DNA of 64,000 nucleotides, from assembly GCF_014643635.1 (NCBI RefSeq), contig NZ_BMJV01000006.1, positions 1 to 64,000 on the forward strand, read 5' to 3'. A program made the position numbers and the translations under genes. A model generated the notes under the pieces. The model was not told where the DNA came from, did no database searches, and saw only the letters and a program-made list of their open reading frames with translations. How positions within the stretch are numbered: position 1 is the first letter of the stretch; every line of letters starts with the position of its first letter. Shown here piece by piece: positions 16,102 to 24,400 of this stretch. The stretch is from Salipiger pallidus. Lineage in GTDB: Bacteria > Pseudomonadota > Alphaproteobacteria > Rhodobacterales > Rhodobacteraceae.

Positions 16102-16916
16102 GCATACTCGCCTGCGCCGCGATTGCGCTGGTGCCCGTCCGGGCGCTTGCGCAAGATGTCGTCTATGATGTCATGGACAGCCGCGGCACCCTGCTGGGCT
16201 GGGAAGCCGTGGGCCGCGTGGATCTGCCCGGAGGCTATTGCACCGGCGCTCTGGTGGCCAGCGACGTGGTGCTGACCGCCGCCCATTGTGTGCATGACCG
16301 CATGTCCGGCGCCCCCATTTCTCCCGAGGGCATCACCTTCCGCGCTGGCTATCATCATGGATCCGAGATCACCTCGCGGCGGGTGCTGCGTTGGGTCACG
16401 CCGCCCGAGTACGAGACCCATGCCAAGACCCCTGAGGGGATGCTGAACGCCGATGCGATTTCCACGGATGTGGCGCTTCTGAAGCTCGACAGTCCTGTGT
16501 CCAGCGCCGAGGCCGACCCGTTCCGCCTGCTCGAGCGGGCGGCGGACGGATCAGAAGTCAGCGTCGCCTCCTATGGGCAGGGTCGCGACCAAGTGCTGTC
16601 ACGCGAGGCGGATTGCAACGTGCGGACGCGCTACGCGCAGGGCATCTACGGCTTTGACTGCACGGTGACCTTCGGGTCCTCCGGTGCGCCGGTATTCTCA
16701 CGCGAAGACGGGCGGATGCGGATCCTCTCAGTGATCTCGTCGGTCTCGAACAGCGGTGAGTCCTTCGGCCCCGACATCACGGCGCGGGTGCCTGAGCTGA
16801 GCCGGCGCCTGAACCGCGAAAACGCCCGCCCCGTCTCTGGCACCGGGGCACGGCGCATAACCGTCGGTGGTAGCGGCGATCGCGGCAGCATCGGCGCGCG
16901 TTTCGTGAAGCCCTGA
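16086..16916 (+). CDS. Secreted trypsin-like serine protease (second of a tandem pair), probable ATT start
   Basis: The protein has a triad like its upstream paralogue: LTAAHC, STDVALLKL and FGSSGAPVFS. Both share WEAVGR near the N-terminus and end in GA(K/R)F(I/V)KP, indicating tandem duplication. A complete signal peptide, xHKTLSILACAAIALVPVRALAQ, is encoded in frame, but no ATG/GTG/TTG precedes it. The best candidate start is ATT at 16086, with a G-run about 5 nt upstream, overlapping the first gene by 16 nt. The GTG at 16131 would cut the signal peptide in half. ATT initiation is rare (infC is the known case), so a start-codon mutation or sequence error is an alternative. Confidence 0.75.
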   Translation: MHKTLSILACAAIALVPVRALAQDVVYDVMDSRGTLLGWEAVGRVDLPGGYCTGALVASDVVLTAAHCVHDRMSGAPISPEGITFRAGYHHGSEITSRRVLRWVTPPEYETHAKTPEGMLNADAISTDVALLKLDSPVSSAEADPFRLLERAADGSEVSVASYGQGRDQVLSREADCNVRTRYAQGIYGFDCTVTFGSSGAPVFSREDGRMRILSVISSVSNSGESFGPDITARVPELSRRLNRENARPVSGTGARRITVGGSGDRGSIGARFVKP

Positions 16917-17095
16917 GCGCTTCCGGGGCCTCACCCGGTCATGCCGCCCCCCAAATATCCACTCCTGCGCTGCCTGCCTGACGCGCCAGCCGGGCCTGCG
17001 CCTGTTCACAGGCCAATGACGTGGCAACTGGCCCTGTCCAAGAGGCTCGCGCACGGGCCTGCCTGCCCAACCTGTCAGGCTCGCCCGTGGCGGCT

Positions 17096-17124
17096 CTTGA
17101 AACCTCTTTCCGGCCTCCCCAGAT
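17096..17124 (+). promoter_or_regulatory. Candidate RpoH (sigma-32) heat-shock promoter
   Basis: CTTGAAA (17096-17102), a 14-nt spacer and CCCCAGAT (17117-17124) agree with the sigma-32 consensus CTTGAAA-N12-14-CCCCATnT. It lies about 105 nt upstream of an Hsp20 gene, exactly where such a promoter is expected. Confidence 0.65.
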
Positions 17125-17229
17125 CCAGTACTGACCGGGGTGCCTGTGACAGGGCCCGGGTCGATCCCTGCGCCTGTCCCACTGCCGGGAAGGCGCGACA
17201 CATATGGTTTCGCTCAATGGAGGATTCCC

Positions 17230-17703
17230 ATGCGACATTTCGATCTTGCCCCGCTCTACCGGGCCACCGTCGGTTTCGACCAGATCGCCGACCTGATGGA
17301 CCGGGCGCTGGCCAGTGACGTGGCCCAGAGCAGCTACCCCCCGTACAACATCGAGAAGACCGCCGACGATGCCTGGCGCATTTCCATCGCCGTGGCCGGT
17401 TTCTCGGAGGCCGACCTGTCGGTCGAGCTGAAAGACCAGCAACTGGTGGTTGCCGCGCGCCGTTCCGACGACAGCGAAGAGCGCACCTACCTGCACCGGG
17501 GCATCGCCACCCGCGCCTTCGAGCGCCGCTTTACCCTTGCGGACCATGTCCGCGTGCTGGGCGCCAGCCACGAGCATGGCATGCTGCACATCGACCTCAA
17601 GCGCGAGGTGCCCGAAGCGCTGAAACCGCGCCGGATCGAGATTGCCCGCAGCGGAACCCGCGCCATCGAAAAGGACGTGGTGGACGCCGAAAAGGTGAAC
17701 TGA
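17230..17703 (+). CDS. Small heat-shock protein, Hsp20/IbpA family
   Basis: The 157-residue chaperone has an alpha-crystallin domain at about residues 38-130: YNIEKTADDAWRISIAVAGF, LKDQQLVVAARR, YLHRGIATRAFERRFTLAD and the HGMLHIDLKREVPE strand. The sequence from MRHFDLAPLYRATVGFD to YPPYNIE is typical of IbpA. Such proteins hold unfolding polypeptides for DnaK/ClpB. The ATG at 17230 has GGAGG 6 nt upstream; the frame extends upstream but without such a site. A RpoH-like promoter precedes it and a strong terminator follows. Confidence 0.93.
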   Translation: MRHFDLAPLYRATVGFDQIADLMDRALASDVAQSSYPPYNIEKTADDAWRISIAVAGFSEADLSVELKDQQLVVAARRSDDSEERTYLHRGIATRAFERRFTLADHVRVLGASHEHGMLHIDLKREVPEALKPRRIEIARSGTRAIEKDVVDAEKVN

Positions 17704-17733
17704 GTGCCTGATCCCCACCGCTGAACCAGCGGC

Positions 17734-17757
17734 AAGCCCCGGCCAAGGCCGGGGCTT
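17734..17757 (+). terminator. Terminator downstream of the Hsp20 gene
   Basis: An 11-bp inverted repeat AAGCCCCGGCC/GGCCGGGGCTT with a 2-nt centre lies about 30 nt after the Hsp20 stop and is followed by a T-rich ACTTGTTTGTT. Confidence 0.75.
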
Positions 17758-17770
17758 ACTTGTTTGTTGA

Positions 17771-17832
17771 GTGGGGGCGCTGCCCCCGTCGCCATGCGGC
17801 GCCTCCCCCGGCGTATTTCTCAAGAGAAGAAA
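17771..17832 (+). repeat. GC-rich intergenic repeat, copy 2
   Basis: GTGGGGGCGCTGCCCCCGTC, a GC hairpin, CTCCCCCGGCGTATTTCT and CAAGAGAAGAAA match the copies at 12332 and 24401. It lies between convergent genes. Confidence 0.75.
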
Positions 17833-17853
17833 CCGGAGAAGGTGCCCTGTGGC

Positions 17854-20016
17854 TCAGTCTTCGAGCTGGAAGGACCAGAAGAACGTCTCGCCCGAGCTGT
17901 CGTCGACGCCGTCATTGTCGGTGGAGACCCAGGCAGTGCCCTCTTGGGTGATGGCGAGGCCTTCGATCTTGTCAGTGATGTAGCCATTCCACTGCGCGAG
18001 GTCGGGGATGAGATCGCGGACCTCTTCCTTAGAGACCACCGGAAGCTCGGAACCGAGGGTGGCGGGGGTCATCTCGGCGGCGGGTATACGGTAGATCTTC
18101 TTGGTGACGGCGTCCGCGCCGATCTGGTTGTCCCGTTCGATGACATACACGAAATCGCCGTGGGCGGTTATTTCAGACAGGCCGGTCCAGCCCTGTGCCG
18201 GCGCGGCCTTGGGGTAGAGCACGGCGCCCCATTCTCCGGTCTCGGGGGTGTAGGACACCAGTTTCACGTGGTTCTCCGGATCATCACCCCATTCGCGCTG
18301 CACTGCCATCCAGAGCGTCCCATTCAACATGGTGACGCCCTCGAAACCGTAGCGCTGCTCACCTGCGAGAAGCTCGGCGGGAAGGCCGATCTCCTGCTGG
18401 ATCTCACCGTTCGCATCCACATGATAGAGAGCATGCGGGATCAGCCGGTCGGTTCGGCCCTCGGAGGCGAGCCAGAAGCCGCCCTGCCCGTCGGTGGTGA
18501 TGCCCTCGAGGTCGAGCTTCTGCGCCGGGTGTCCCGCGCGAGTCACGTCGGTGGCCGCGGTGATGCGGGCCGGGGTCTGCGATGTGTCGATGGTGAAGAT
18601 GCGCGGCTGGAAGCCGTAGAAGCTGTCGTTCACCGCATAGACCATGCCGTCATCCCCGGCGACCATGCCCGAGATCGCGCCCCAGCCGATGAGCTCGTCC
18701 GCCCCTTGCGAGGTCAGCGTAGGGTATTGCGCCGCGCCTTCGGCGTATTCGTAGATCATGACATGGCTGCGGATGCCGCCATCTTCGATCAGGTCTTCCT
18801 CGTTCGCCGTGACAAAGAGGCCACGCGACGGAATGGCGACCGCGCCTTCCGGAGCGATGCCCGAGGGCAGCAGCTGGGTCAGAACCGGGGCGGCGGGGTC
18901 GGTCATGTCGTAGACGCCGACCATCGAGGCACGCTCTGCCAGTACGAAGAGGTAGGGGGTGCCGTCAAAACGCGCAAATTCCATGCCCTCAGGTTCGGCA
19001 CCCTTCGCATCCGACCGCTTGTCCGGGTAGTGGCCCGCCTCGATGATGGCATGTTCGAAGCTGGCGCCGCTGTCGTAGACCTCGGTCCCGTCCTTGGCGA
19101 AGACGGTGAAACCACGGGCGCCGCCGTCCATGTCGCCCTCGTTTGCAATGGCGAAGTGGGTATCGTCGATCCACTGCACGCCGTCTGGCTCGCGCAGGCG
19201 GCCCGGTTGGCTTTCGGTGAAGATCAGCGCTCCGCGTTCGTCAGTGGCGTCGATGCCGTCGAGGTCCGTGGCCCCGGCCGAGAAGTGCGACAGCACCTCG
19301 CCTGCCTTGTCCAGCACTACGATGTGGTTGTTTTCCTGCAGGGTGACGACGATCTCGCCAAGGGCGTTCACGTCCACGAATTCGGGCTCGGGATCCTCGG
19401 GGGCGATCGTAGCAAGGCCGGTCACGTCCGCCTTGACGAGGCTGTCGCAGTCCGCCGCACCGTCAACCACGTCAAGGATCGCCACGTAACCGCCGGGCAT
19501 CTGGCCGACGCGGCCATCGCCGAGATCCTCGTCGCGCTCGTTCTCAATGGCGACGGTGACGAAGCTGCCGTCATGCGCCATGGCAGTGCTGTCAGGCTGG
19601 CCGCCAAGGTCGCACTCGCTGGTGATCTCGCCGGTGGTGGCGTCGAGAGTCACCAGCTTGCCCGAGGGATTGGTGAAGCTTTCCGAGGTGTTCACACCGG
19701 CAAACACCGATGTGCCATTCACGAAGACCGATGTCGGCTCGCCGCCCATCTCCGTGTTGCCCAGCGGCTGCGGGTTGGCCGGATCGGTGATGTCGATGCG
19801 ACCGATGACACCGAGGGGGCTGTCGGAATAGACCAGCGTGTTGCCATCCTCGGTGGCGTAGATGATCTCGGCCGAGGTGCGGCGGGTGCGGTCCTCGCCC
19901 TCGGCCATGTTGGCCGGGGTCGCGAAGGACGCGATGCGGTTGAAGGTCATCTCGGCGCTGGCCGCATGGGCCGAAAGCGCCAGCACCGAGGTGGCGCAGA
20001 GCGTGCGAAGCATCAT
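17854..20016 (-). CDS. Secreted phytase/esterase-like beta-propeller protein
   Basis: The 720-residue protein starts with a signal peptide (about residues 1-22, ending ASA). An N-terminal propeller-like region of YncE type (residues ~30-400) contains repeated strands such as GKLVTLDATTGEI and GYVAILDVVDG. A C-terminal phytase-like domain follows (~430-715), with LDLEGITTDGQGGFWLASEGR, YGFEGVTML and DKIEGLAITQEGTAWVSTDNDG, typical of the esterase-like activity of phytase family. It probably hydrolyses phosphoesters in the periplasm or outside the cell. A PHO-box array upstream strongly supports a phosphate-scavenging role. The start could be either of two adjacent ATGs. Confidence 0.82.
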   Translation of the reverse strand: MMLRTLCATSVLALSAHAASAEMTFNRIASFATPANMAEGEDRTRRTSAEIIYATEDGNTLVYSDSPLGVIGRIDITDPANPQPLGNTEMGGEPTSVFVNGTSVFAGVNTSESFTNPSGKLVTLDATTGEITSECDLGGQPDSTAMAHDGSFVTVAIENERDEDLGDGRVGQMPGGYVAILDVVDGAADCDSLVKADVTGLATIAPEDPEPEFVDVNALGEIVVTLQENNHIVVLDKAGEVLSHFSAGATDLDGIDATDERGALIFTESQPGRLREPDGVQWIDDTHFAIANEGDMDGGARGFTVFAKDGTEVYDSGASFEHAIIEAGHYPDKRSDAKGAEPEGMEFARFDGTPYLFVLAERASMVGVYDMTDPAAPVLTQLLPSGIAPEGAVAIPSRGLFVTANEEDLIEDGGIRSHVMIYEYAEGAAQYPTLTSQGADELIGWGAISGMVAGDDGMVYAVNDSFYGFQPRIFTIDTSQTPARITAATDVTRAGHPAQKLDLEGITTDGQGGFWLASEGRTDRLIPHALYHVDANGEIQQEIGLPAELLAGEQRYGFEGVTMLNGTLWMAVQREWGDDPENHVKLVSYTPETGEWGAVLYPKAAPAQGWTGLSEITAHGDFVYVIERDNQIGADAVTKKIYRIPAAEMTPATLGSELPVVSKEEVRDLIPDLAQWNGYITDKIEGLAITQEGTAWVSTDNDGVDDSSGETFFWSFQLED

Positions 20017-20073
20017 GGAACTGTCCCAACTGATTGTTCAGCGTGTTATGACGCGGTCCTTGCTCATGGCCGC

Positions 20074-20102
20074 ATGACCCGTGCGTGACAGGCCCGTGAC
20101 GG
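20074..20102 (-). promoter_or_regulatory. Three-unit PHO box upstream of the phytase-like gene
   Basis: Read on the minus strand, the 7-mers CCGTCAC, CTGTCAC and GGGTCAT are each separated by 4 nt, giving the exact 11-nt periodicity of PhoB-binding PHO boxes (consensus CTGTCAT-N4-CTGTCAT). The array ends 58 nt before the start codon. A CATAAC -10-like hexamer lies at 20045-20050. Confidence 0.7.
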
Positions 20103-20119
20103 ATTTACGAAACGTCCCC

Positions 20120-20905
20120 TCAGCCCAGAAGCGCATTCAGCATGGAGCTGCCGGGCGTGCCAAGACCGTCGATTACGTCGAAATGGTGCCGCCCGTCGTC
20201 GATGACCAGCGTTGCGTCCCATGCCTCGATGAGCCAGCGGGCCTGGTCGATGAAGGCGGGGCGTTCGTCGGCGCCGACCCAGACCGTGACAGGCACGGTG
20301 GGTGTGGCCATGGCGATCGGGCTTTCCCCCCATGCCTCGGACGCGTCGAGGTGCAGCGTGGCGTTCATGTCCGTGTGCAGCAAGGGGCGCAGGTCCGACA
20401 GGGGCGAGATCGGCATGACATGGGCGATGCGCGCGGCCACGTCATCGGGCAGCACCCCCGGCGCCGGCATCCGCGCCACGAGATGCCCGCCGGCGCTGTG
20501 CCCTGCAAGGCGGATGGGCCCGGGCACCTCGGCGGCGATGGCGGTGACGGCGGCGGCGATCTGGGCCGTGATCCCAGAGATACGGACATCGGGGCAGAGA
20601 TCGTAGGACGGCATCGCCACCGCCCAGCCCGCCGCCAGCGAACCGGCAGCAAGGTGGGACCAGACCTCGCGCCCGAACTTCATCCAGTAGCCCCCATGCA
20701 CGAAGACCACGACGCCGCGCGCCGTGCCCTCGGGCAGGAACAGGTCGAACCGCTCGCGAGCGCTCTGCCCGTAGGCCAGCCCTTCGCGCCTTCGCGCCCC
20801 GGGCAGCGCTGCGCGGAACTGCGCGGCCGCCTCAGTCCAGCGGGGCGGATAGGTCTCTGCTTGGGCGATGTACGGCCCATTGGCGTAGGCGTCGCTCAGA
20901 TCCAT
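20120..20905 (-). CDS. Alpha/beta hydrolase, kynurenine-formamidase-like
   Basis: The 261-residue protein carries the HGGYW oxyanion motif (VHGGYWMKFGREVWSHLAAG, near residue 70), the nucleophile elbow GHSAGGHLVARM with Ser near 137, and a terminal HHFDVIDGL with the catalytic His. HGGYW plus GHSAGG is characteristic of arylformamidases (kynurenine formamidase) and related carboxylesterases, which are cytoplasmic. No other tryptophan-catabolism gene is visible, so the physiological ester or amide is uncertain. The ATG at 20905 has GGGAG about 8 nt upstream. It is divergent from the semialdehyde dehydrogenase gene, with only 82 nt between starts. Confidence 0.78.
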   Translation of the reverse strand: MDLSDAYANGPYIAQAETYPPRWTEAAAQFRAALPGARRREGLAYGQSARERFDLFLPEGTARGVVVFVHGGYWMKFGREVWSHLAAGSLAAGWAVAMPSYDLCPDVRISGITAQIAAAVTAIAAEVPGPIRLAGHSAGGHLVARMPAPGVLPDDVAARIAHVMPISPLSDLRPLLHTDMNATLHLDASEAWGESPIAMATPTVPVTVWVGADERPAFIDQARWLIEAWDATLVIDDGRHHFDVIDGLGTPGSSMLNALLG

Positions 20906-20987
20906 GGCTTTTCTCCCTGCCGGCGCTAGACTTCGTTCCTGACTGATGATCTGCCAACGGCAGAAACACAACCGACAGGAGGCTTCC

Positions 20988-22469
20988 ATGCTGGATCAGA
21001 CCGAGACCAACCTTCCCTCACTCCTGGATGACCCGAGCCTGCTGCAGACCAAGGCCTACGTGAACGGCGAATGGATCACCGGCGCCGATGGCGAGTTCGA
21101 GGTGACCAACCCCGCTCGCGGCGATGTCATCGCCCGGGTCGCCAACCTCAGCCGTGCGCAGGTTGCCGGTGCCATCGATGGCGCCTACCTCGCTCAGAAG
21201 GCATGGGCCGCGAAGACCGCGAAAGAGCGCAGCCAGATCCTGCGCAAGTGGTTCGATCTCATCATGGCCAACCAGAAGGACCTCGGCACGATCCTCACCG
21301 CCGAGATGGGCAAGCCCCTGACCGAGGCCATGGGCGAGATCGCCTACGGCGCCTCCTTCATCGAATTCTACGCCGAAGAGGCCAAGCGCATCTACGGCGA
21401 GACGATCCCCGGCCATGCCCCCGACAAGCGCATCATGGTGATGAAGCAGCCCATCGGTGTTGCCGCATCCATCACGCCTTGGAACTTCCCCAACGCGATG
21501 ATCACTCGCAAATGCGCGCCTGCGCTGGCGGCGGGCTGTTCCTTCGTGGGCCGGCCTGCGTCGGAAACGCCGCTCTCGGCGCTGGCGATCTGTGTGCTGG
21601 CAGAGCGCGCGGGCATTCCGGCGGGGGTGCTGAACATGGTGCCCTCGGCCAGTTCGTCCGAGGTCGGCAAGGAATTCTGCTCCAACCCCAAGGTGCGCAA
21701 GCTGACCTTCACCGGCTCCACCGGCGTGGGCCGGATCCTGCTCGCGCAGGCTGCCGATCAGGTGATGAAATGCTCCATGGAGCTGGGCGGCAACGCGCCC
21801 TTCATCGTCTTCGACGACGCCGATCTCGATGCGGCTGTGCAGGGCGCGATCATGTGCAAGTTCCGCAACAACGGCCAGACCTGCGTTTGTGCCAACCGCA
21901 TCTACGTGCAGGCCGGTGTCTACGATGAATTCGCCGCCAAGCTGAAGGAAGCGGTGTCGAAAATGAAGGTCGGCGACGGCCTCGAAGAGGGCACCGACCT
22001 TGGCCCGCTCATCACCTCGAAAGCGATCAGGAAAGTGCAGGAGCACCTGGCCGACGCCAAGGAAAAAGGCGCCGAGATCATCCTTGGCGGCGCCGAGCAG
22101 CTGCAGGGGCCGGGCAACTTCCTGAGACCCACCATCGTCACCGGCGCGACGCGCGAGATGCAGTTCGCCACCGATGAGACCTTCGGCCCCCTCGCCCCGC
22201 TTTTCAAGTTCGAGGACGTGGACGAGGTGATCGAGTTGGCCAACGACACGATCTTCGGCCTTGCCTCCTACTTCTACGCCAAGGATCTCAGCCGCGTCTA
22301 CAAGGTGGCCGAGGCACTGGAATACGGCATCGTTGGCGTGAACACCGGCATCATCTCGACCGAGGTCGCGCCCTTCGGCGGCGTCAAGCAATCCGGCCTT
22401 GGCCGCGAAGGCAGCCACCACGGCATCGAGGATTACCTCGAGATGAAATACGTCTGCCTCAGCGTATGA
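20988..22469 (+). CDS. gabD: NAD(P)-dependent succinate-semialdehyde dehydrogenase
   Basis: The 493-residue aldehyde dehydrogenase matches GabD: TPWNFPNAMITRKCAPALAAG near residue 165, FTGSTGVGR near 245, ELGGNAPFIVF with the general-base Glu near 267 and NNGQTCVCANR with the catalytic Cys near 301. The C-terminus is GGVKQSGLGREGSHHGIEDYLEMKYVCL. GabD completes 4-aminobutyrate breakdown by oxidising succinate semialdehyde to succinate. The ATG at 20988 has AGGAGG 5 nt upstream. It overlaps the next small gene by 4 nt, and a creatinase gene follows, so amino-compound catabolism is the local theme. Confidence 0.92.
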   Translation: MLDQTETNLPSLLDDPSLLQTKAYVNGEWITGADGEFEVTNPARGDVIARVANLSRAQVAGAIDGAYLAQKAWAAKTAKERSQILRKWFDLIMANQKDLGTILTAEMGKPLTEAMGEIAYGASFIEFYAEEAKRIYGETIPGHAPDKRIMVMKQPIGVAASITPWNFPNAMITRKCAPALAAGCSFVGRPASETPLSALAICVLAERAGIPAGVLNMVPSASSSEVGKEFCSNPKVRKLTFTGSTGVGRILLAQAADQVMKCSMELGGNAPFIVFDDADLDAAVQGAIMCKFRNNGQTCVCANRIYVQAGVYDEFAAKLKEAVSKMKVGDGLEEGTDLGPLITSKAIRKVQEHLADAKEKGAEIILGGAEQLQGPGNFLRPTIVTGATREMQFATDETFGPLAPLFKFEDVDEVIELANDTIFGLASYFYAKDLSRVYKVAEALEYGIVGVNTGIISTEVAPFGGVKQSGLGREGSHHGIEDYLEMKYVCLSV

Positions 22470-22825
22470 TGACCACGGTTCCGGGGGCACGCGCCCCCGG
22501 CTCCACCCCTGACATGGACAGCCTCATCGCCGCCGCCCGCACCGGCGCGGGCACACCGTGGCTTGCACGGCTTCAGGCCGAGGAGCTTGCGCGGCATGCC
22601 CTGTCCCTCGGCCTTGGCGTGCGGCTGATGGAGGCCTCGGCCCACACCCTGCACGAGCCGCCCCGCGATGTGGGCTGGGAAATCCTTGGTGCCGATCCTG
22701 ACGGGCAGAACTGGGATGACCACCACAACCCTGCCCGCGCTTTCAAGCTGTTCGAGGCCAAGCTCGCTGCCGCCCGGCGCGCTGGCGCGCGCCTGCAATA
22801 CAAGCTCTGGCTCGGGCAACCCTGA
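22466..22825 (+). CDS. Small conserved-looking protein of unknown function, coupled to gabD
   Basis: The 119-residue product starts in an ATGA overlap with the gabD stop; an internal ATG at 22514 is an alternative, since residues 1-16 are low-complexity and span a GGGGGC...GCCCCC hairpin. The body is soluble, with a helix-rich N-terminal half (ARLQAEELARHALSLGLGVRLMEA) and a pattern NWDDHHNPARAFKLFEAKLAAARRAGA. Family unknown to me. Codon use and coupling to gabD argue that it is real. Confidence 0.6.
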   Translation: MMTTVPGARAPGSTPDMDSLIAAARTGAGTPWLARLQAEELARHALSLGLGVRLMEASAHTLHEPPRDVGWEILGADPDGQNWDDHHNPARAFKLFEAKLAAARRAGARLQYKLWLGQP

Positions 22826-22895
22826 GCCAAGAAGGCGCCCCAGCCTCGCCAGTCGTCACTCTGCCACTGGCACCATGTCCGGCCCTGCGCAGCGC

Positions 22896-22936
22896 CCGCC
22901 CCTCCTTCTCTTGAAAAATACGCCCGCCGAAGGCGT
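22896..22936 (-). repeat. GC-rich intergenic repeat, partial inverted copy
   Basis: Read on the minus strand, the segment gives GGCGGGCGTATTTTTCAAGAGAAGGAGG, matching the right half (GGCGTATTT..CAAGAGAAGAA) of the repeats at 17771 and 24401. The hairpin half is not conserved. Confidence 0.6.
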
Positions 22937-23132
22937 CCCCATCCCTCCGCCAGAACAGAGTCACGATTGCCGGGCGAGACCGAATCTGACATCTTTCCGG
23001 CAGGGTCGGCGATGGCGTCGCCGCAGCCAACACTTGGCAGGCCCATCACAGCCATCCTGAACGCCGGGATCTTGCTTTGCCACCGCGGCAGGGTCGGACC
23101 GGACCCTCCGCCTTTCCAAAGGAGGCCCGTTC

Positions 23133-24335
23133 ATGGACCGTCCCGCAGCCTACAAGTTCCACCAGGGCGACCGCACGCTGCCCTTCGCCGCATCCGAATA
23201 CGACGCCCGACTTGCCGGCCTGCGCGCCGCGATGGACGAGGCGGGCGTTTCAGCCTGCGTGCTCACCTCGATGCACAACATCGCCTATTACTCGGGCTTC
23301 CTCTACTGTGCGTTCGGGCGCCCCTATGCACTGGTGGTGACCGAAACCGACAGCGTCACCGTCAGCGCAGGCATCGACGCCGCACAGCCGTGGCGGCGCA
23401 GCCACGGGGACAACATCACCTACACCGACTGGGCCCGGAACAACTACTGGCGCGCCATCCTGTCGATCACCGGGCAGGGCGGTGTCATCGGTTACGAAGC
23501 CGATCACCTGAGCGTGGCGCAGCGCGAGCTGCTCGAGGACTGGCTCGAGCCGGTGGTCACCATCGACATCGCCCCCGCCACCATGCAGCAGCGCATGCAC
23601 AAATCCCCCGCCGAGATCGCCCTCATCCGACAGGGCGCGCAGGTGGCCGACGTGGGCGGCTACGCCATCCGCGATGCCATCAGCGTCGGCGCGCGCGAGA
23701 TCGACGTGGCCATGGCCGGACGTGATGCCATGGAGCTGGAGATCGCAAAGCGTTTCCCGCAGGCCGAGTACCGTGACACCTGGGTCTGGTTCCAGTCGGG
23801 CATCAACACCGACGGGGCCCACAACCCAGTGACCTCGCGCCGGATCGAACGCGGGGACATCCTGTCGCTCAATACCTTCCCGATGATCTCGGGCTATTAC
23901 ACCGCGCTGGAACGCACGCTCTTCGCGGGCGAAGTGGACGCCGCGTCGCTGAAGATCTGGGAGGCCAATGTCGCGGCGCATGAATACGGCATGTCGCTGC
24001 TGAAGCCCGGTGCGAGCTGCGCGCAGGTGACCGAGGCGATCAACGGCTTGCTCGCCGAGCGGGACCTGCTGCAATACCGCACCTTCGGTTACGGCCACAG
24101 CTTTGGCGTGATGTCGCATTACTATGGCCGCGAGGCCGGGCTGGAGCTGCGCGAGGACGTCGACACGGTGCTGGAGCCCGGCATGGTGATCAGCATGGAG
24201 CCGATGCTCACCATCCCCGAGGGTCAGCCGGGCGCGGGGGGATACCGCGAGCACGACATTCTCGTGATCACCGAAGACGGAGCCGAGAACATCACCGGCT
24301 ATCCCTACGGGCCGGCGTCGAACGTCATCGGCTGA
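23133..24335 (+). CDS. Creatinase (creatine amidinohydrolase), M24 fold
   Basis: Creatinase hydrolyses creatine to sarcosine and urea in the cytoplasm. The 400-residue length equals the family. The sequence carries its diagnostic blocks almost unchanged: YYSGFLYCAFGRPYALVVTE near residue 52, QPWRRSHGDNI near 85, WFQSGINTDGAHNPVTSR near 220, GYYTALERTLF near 252, GYGHSFGVMSHYYGREAG near 322 and EPGMVISMEP near 350. In contrast to M24 aminopeptidases the metal-ligand set is not retained, as in known creatinases. Its neighbours gabD and the agmatinase-like gene suggest guanidino-compound use. Its stop is followed by a hairpin and a repeat element. Confidence 0.93.
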   Translation: MDRPAAYKFHQGDRTLPFAASEYDARLAGLRAAMDEAGVSACVLTSMHNIAYYSGFLYCAFGRPYALVVTETDSVTVSAGIDAAQPWRRSHGDNITYTDWARNNYWRAILSITGQGGVIGYEADHLSVAQRELLEDWLEPVVTIDIAPATMQQRMHKSPAEIALIRQGAQVADVGGYAIRDAISVGAREIDVAMAGRDAMELEIAKRFPQAEYRDTWVWFQSGINTDGAHNPVTSRRIERGDILSLNTFPMISGYYTALERTLFAGEVDAASLKIWEANVAAHEYGMSLLKPGASCAQVTEAINGLLAERDLLQYRTFGYGHSFGVMSHYYGREAGLELREDVDTVLEPGMVISMEPMLTIPEGQPGAGGYREHDILVITEDGAENITGYPYGPASNVIG

Positions 24336-24374
24336 GACAACCCATCCAGCGGAGGGCTGACGCCCGCCGGAAGA

Positions 24375-24396
24375 GCGCAGGGCTGGCGCCCTGCGC
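24375..24396. terminator. Strong GC stem-loop after the creatinase gene
   Basis: GCGCAGGGC and GCCCTGCGC pair perfectly (9 bp, TGGC loop) 40 nt after the creatinase stop. No T-run follows, so it may act as a processing or attenuating structure together with the adjacent repeat. Confidence 0.45.
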
Positions 24397-24400
24397 CGTC

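Noticed and set aside
17764-20088. A 774-codon plus-strand frame opposite the phytase-like gene
   Set aside because: It mirrors the codon pattern of the real minus-strand gene, has no recognisable domain or ribosome site and crosses the signal peptide and PHO-box region. It is a GC-bias shadow.
22486-22503. GGGGGC...GCCCCC hairpin after gabD as a terminator
   Set aside because: It lies inside the start region of the coupled downstream ORF and has no T-run, so termination is doubtful.
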